Assembly: GCA_025359425.1 (NCBI GenBank)
Contig: JANYGC010000114.1
Span: forward strand, 1 to 64,000
Length of the DNA: 64,000 nt
Direction of reading: 5' to 3'
Origin: Sphingomonadaceae bacterium
GTDB lineage: Bacteria > Pseudomonadota > Alphaproteobacteria > Sphingomonadales > Sphingomonadaceae
The first letter of the stretch is position 1; each line of letters starts with the position of its first letter. The position numbers and the translations under genes were made by a program. Shown in pieces: positions 59,251 to 64,000 of the stretch. The notes under the pieces are model-generated. The model was not told the origin of the DNA. It searched no databases and was given only the letters and a program-made list of their open reading frames with translations.

Positions 59251-61469
59251 CAGCGCATTCCCAGAAAGTTGTGCCAGGTTACATAGGGCAAGAACGAGGC
59301 ATAGTCATCGCGCCACACGGCTGGCGCAGGCGGCCCAAGCGCGCGCCACGGCGCATCGGGATCGAGCGCTTTGATCGCCGCGATCTGCGCCGGATCGCGG
59401 CTGACCGCGACCCAGCTGGTCGCCCAGTAGTCGGTATCGCGTTGCGGATTATCGTCGCGCAGCGCAGCCGATAGCCCGCGCGCCTTGAGTTCGCCCGCCA
59501 GTGCAGGCTCAAGGTCGATGAAATTGTTCGAGATGTGGACCATCATCACGCCATGCGGGCTGAGTGCATCGAGATAAACCCCGAACGCCTCGTGGGTGAA
59601 CAGGTGCATCGGCACAGAATCGGACGAGAACGCATCGATTGCGAGCAGGTCGAAACTGCCGCGCGGGGTCTTGGCCAGTTCGAGCCGGGCATCGCCCAGC
59701 GTCACCTTGGCCTGCGGTGCGCACAGCGGGAGGTAGGTAAAGGTGCCGTTGGTCGAGAGCCGCAGCACCGCCGGATCGATTTCGAAAAAGGTCCACGGCT
59801 GGTCGCCTTGCGCAAAGCAGGCGAGCGTGCCGGTGCCGAGCCCGAGCACACCGATGCGGGCATGCGGCCCCAGCAGTTCGCGCGCATTGCCGAACACGAG
59901 TCCCGCCCCCGAGCCCGGTCCGTAATAGGCCAGCGGCGTGCGGCGGCGCATCGGGTCGGTCGATTGCTCGCCGTGCAGCGTGGTGCCGTGCAGCATCGTG
60001 CGCAGCTTGTCCTTGGGATAGGTCCGCACGGTGTAGACCCCGAAATAGCTGCGGGTGCGCAGCCCCGCGCGCGAATCGACCAGCGTATCGTACCCGCCTT
60101 GCGCCAGCATGATTGCAGTCAGGAACGATACCGCCGCCCAGCGCCACGGCACGAAAGCCAGCCCGAGCAGCGCCGCCGCCGCACCAAGCGGCCAGCGCAA
60201 GGGGCGCGAATCGACGTAGAGGTTGGCCTGATGGAGTTGCCAGACAAGCGCCGCGCCGGTGGCCAGCAGCGCGATCAACACGGCGTGGCGCAGTTCCGGT
60301 TCGATCTTTGCGAAGTGCCGCCAATCGGGCAACGCGCCGCGTGGCAAAAGCAGCGCTGCGGCGAGGATCAACAGCGGATATTCCCAAACCCAGTCGAACG
60401 CGAGCGGCGCGACGAGCGCGGTGAACACCCCGCCCAGCGCACCACCGGCCGACATTGCCAGATAAAAAGTGGTCAGTTGCTCAGGCTCGGGGCGCAAATC
60501 GTAAAGCCGGGCGTGGAGCGCGGTGCAGACGAGGAACAGCAGGACCACACTGCACACCAATGGCACCAGACCCATCCAGCCGTATGAGACCATCGCCATC
60601 CCGCCGACCGACAGCATGCCCACCCAAGCAAGCGCCGAAATGATCCGGGCTGGACCCCGCCGGTCGGCAAAGGCAACCGTGAAGCTCAGCAGGTAAACCC
60701 CGAGCGGCATCACCCAGAGCAGCGGCATGGCGAAGATATCGGTGGTGAGGTGGGTGGTAGTGGACAGCATTAGTCCCGAGGGAACCGCCGCGAGCACGAT
60801 CCACATCGCAGTCCGGCGGCGCGGAATTGGCGCAGATTGTTCTGGTGGTATCATGCTACCGGGCACGGATATTCCCCAGCGGGTTCGCGCGCACAGTGCG
60901 ATCAGCACCAAGAGGACCACATAGCCCCCACTCCACAGCCACGCCTGCTGGCGCAGCGCGAGCCATGGCTCGGCGAGCAGCGGATAGGCAATCAGTCCGC
61001 CAAAACTCCCGAGGTTCGACGCCGCATAAAGCGCCCACGGCTGCCCCGCTTGCGGATGCATGGCGTACCAGCGCTGCATCAGCGGGGCTTGAGCCGATAC
61101 CGCGAAAAACACCGGCCCGACGCTCAAGGCGAGCAGCAGCGGGACCCACCACACCTCGTTCCCCGGCGCGGCCGGAGCCAGATTGGCGAGGCTGACCGGC
61201 AGGGTCAGCGCGGCGAGCGCAAACAGCCCGAAATGGATCGCTGCCTGCCGCCGCACGGGCCAGCGCGACAGCCGGTGCGCGTAGTAATAACCGCCGAGCA
61301 GCAGCGCCTGATAGACGACCATCGCGCTGTTCCAGACGTTGGGCGCACCGCCGAGCCGGGGCAGCGCCATCCGCGCAACCATCGGCTGGACCAGAAACAA
61401 CAGGAAGCTGCCGGTCAGGATCGTGACGGCGAACAGCGTGCGCGCCGGGCGGCTGGCAGAAGCGTTCAC
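59250..61469 (-). CDS. Fused MFS-like membrane / spermidine synthase-like protein
   Basis: FLLFLVQPMVARMALPRLGGAPNVWNSAMVVYQALLLGGYYYAH; C-terminal Rossmann IGVLGLGTGTLACFAQGDQPWTFFEIDPAV; GTGA start overlap. Confidence 0.88.
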   Translation of the reverse strand: MNASASRPARTLFAVTILTGSFLLFLVQPMVARMALPRLGGAPNVWNSAMVVYQALLLGGYYYAHRLSRWPVRRQAAIHFGLFALAALTLPVSLANLAPAAPGNEVWWVPLLLALSVGPVFFAVSAQAPLMQRWYAMHPQAGQPWALYAASNLGSFGGLIAYPLLAEPWLALRQQAWLWSGGYVVLLVLIALCARTRWGISVPGSMIPPEQSAPIPRRRTAMWIVLAAVPSGLMLSTTTHLTTDIFAMPLLWVMPLGVYLLSFTVAFADRRGPARIISALAWVGMLSVGGMAMVSYGWMGLVPLVCSVVLLFLVCTALHARLYDLRPEPEQLTTFYLAMSAGGALGGVFTALVAPLAFDWVWEYPLLILAAALLLPRGALPDWRHFAKIEPELRHAVLIALLATGAALVWQLHQANLYVDSRPLRWPLGAAAALLGLAFVPWRWAAVSFLTAIMLAQGGYDTLVDSRAGLRTRSYFGVYTVRTYPKDKLRTMLHGTTLHGEQSTDPMRRRTPLAYYGPGSGAGLVFGNARELLGPHARIGVLGLGTGTLACFAQGDQPWTFFEIDPAVLRLSTNGTFTYLPLCAPQAKVTLGDARLELAKTPRGSFDLLAIDAFSSDSVPMHLFTHEAFGVYLDALSPHGVMMVHISNNFIDLEPALAGELKARGLSAALRDDNPQRDTDYWATSWVAVSRDPAQIAAIKALDPDAPWRALGPPAPAVWRDDYASFLPYVTWHNFLGMR

Positions 61470-62016
61470 CGCGCCGCCCATTCGCTGCGGGAAATGGCGT
61501 AGGTGACATGCGGGCAAAGCGGATCGCCCATTGCAATTCGCGGGTGATCGAAATCGAGTTCGGGCTGGTACTGCATCCCGAGCCGCTCCATCACCGCGCG
61601 GCTGCGGGTGTTGCCCGTGCTGGTGATCGCCCAAGCCGAGTCGTCCGCAAGTTTAGCGAACAGCCAGCCGATACTGGCTCGGGCGGCCTCGCTGGCAAAG
61701 CCGTGGCCCCAGGCATGATGCGCCAGCCGCCAGCCGATTTCGGCCTTGCCCGCAACCGGCCCGGCATCGCCGCGGATAATCCCGCACCACCCGATCAGGG
61801 CAGCATCGCTGCGCCGCTCGAGCGCCCAGAAGGTATGGCCGTGCATTGCTTCGATTGCTTCGACCCGATCGAGCAGGGCGGCGCTCGCCGCGCGGTCCAT
61901 CACCGGGCCGAGCGTCGCCATCACGCGCGGATCGGCGCAGATCACGGCGAAGGGCGCGCGATCCTCGCCCCGCCACGAGCGCAGGACCAGCCGTTCGGTT
62001 TCGACGACCGTATCGT

Positions 62017-62020
<4 letters not shown>
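61466..62020 (-). CDS. GNAT family N-acetyltransferase (RimJ/RimL type)
   Basis: VETERLVLRSWRGEDRAPFAVICADPRVMATLGPV; EIGWRLAHHAWGHGFASEAARA. Confidence 0.92.
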
Positions 62021-63569
<1,549 letters not shown>

Positions 63570-63597
63570 CTAGTGCCCGGCTCACGGCGGCGCAACT

Positions 63598-64000
63598 CTA
63601 CCCGCCGAGCCGGTCGATCTCGCGCCGCGCCGTGGGGCCGATGCTGGCCTGGCGCGGGGCCAGACTGGTCGCGGCAGCGCCCGCCTTGACCGTCTTCAAT
63701 TGTGCCAGCCGCGCCTTGTAAGCGGCGAGCTCTGCTGGATCGACCTGGTTGGTCACGGTGAAACTGACCGACATCGGATTGACCGGCGCGCCGCCTTTGT
63801 AGAGTTCGTAATGGAGGTGCGGTCCGGTCGAAACCCCGGTCGAGCCGACATAGCCGATGACCTGCCCGGCCTGGACATGGCTGCCGGGCGAAACCGCAAT
63901 CCGGCTCATGTGGCCGTAGCCGGTGCCAAACCCGCCGCCGTGCGCGAGCCTGACGTAATTGCCGTGCCCGCCGTGCCACCCGGCAAACGCTACGGTGCCG
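63598..64000 (-). CDS. M23 family metallopeptidase (C-terminal part; truncated by window end)
   Basis: GTVAFAGWHGGHGNYVRLAHGGGFGTGYGHMSRIAVSPGSHVQAGQVIGYVGSTGVSTGPHLHYELYKGGAPVNP. Confidence 0.9.
   Translation of the reverse strand, partial: GTVAFAGWHGGHGNYVRLAHGGGFGTGYGHMSRIAVSPGSHVQAGQVIGYVGSTGVSTGPHLHYELYKGGAPVNPMSVSFTVTNQVDPAELAAYKARLAQLKTVKAGAAATSLAPRQASIGPTARREIDRLGG

Noticed and set aside
59250-61469. Bona fide spermidine synthase
   Set aside because: Hallmark GGGDG and catalytic DxxDP-type motifs not intact; annotated only as spermidine synthase-like

Overview
GC-rich alphaproteobacterial chromosomal segment, most likely Sphingomonadales (judged from protein families and gene order only). 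Bases 1 to about 3,857 look like an accessory or integrative region. It carries a short tyrosine recombinase, a translationally coupled DUF3489-DUF2924-large serine recombinase cassette, and repeat-rich DNA abutting the 3' end of a tRNA-Thr(GGT) gene. The rest is mostly core chromosome: gpm-purE-purK-folA, ribF/ileS/lspA, sucC-etfBA, an RND efflux operon coupled to DUF445 and GNAT genes, a sciP-like gene, mnmA, a GDP-L-fucose block (manC-manA / gmd-fcl), pdxH/DnaJ/fabI, a coq7-dsbB-ctpA-envC-rlmH-rsfS-nadD-proA block, M23-bactofilin, a trcR-like gene, clpA, SulP, and a tightly overlapped hemB-GNAT-GNAT-MFS/spermidine-synthase-like-gammaCA-DUF167 operon. The best leads are: (i) the three-gene recombinase cassette whose recombinase lacks the zinc-ribbon cysteines; (ii) a MITE-like element that supplies both the 3' end of one gene and the Shine-Dalgarno of the next; (iii) an RND permease with an extra two-helix insertion; (iv) an uncharacterised ORF coupled to sciP; (v) a one-base frameshift in the DUF167 gene; (vi) several precise dyads and tandem repeats. 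No rRNA operon, CRISPR array or prophage structural module was seen. No searches were run; family names are from recognition of motifs.
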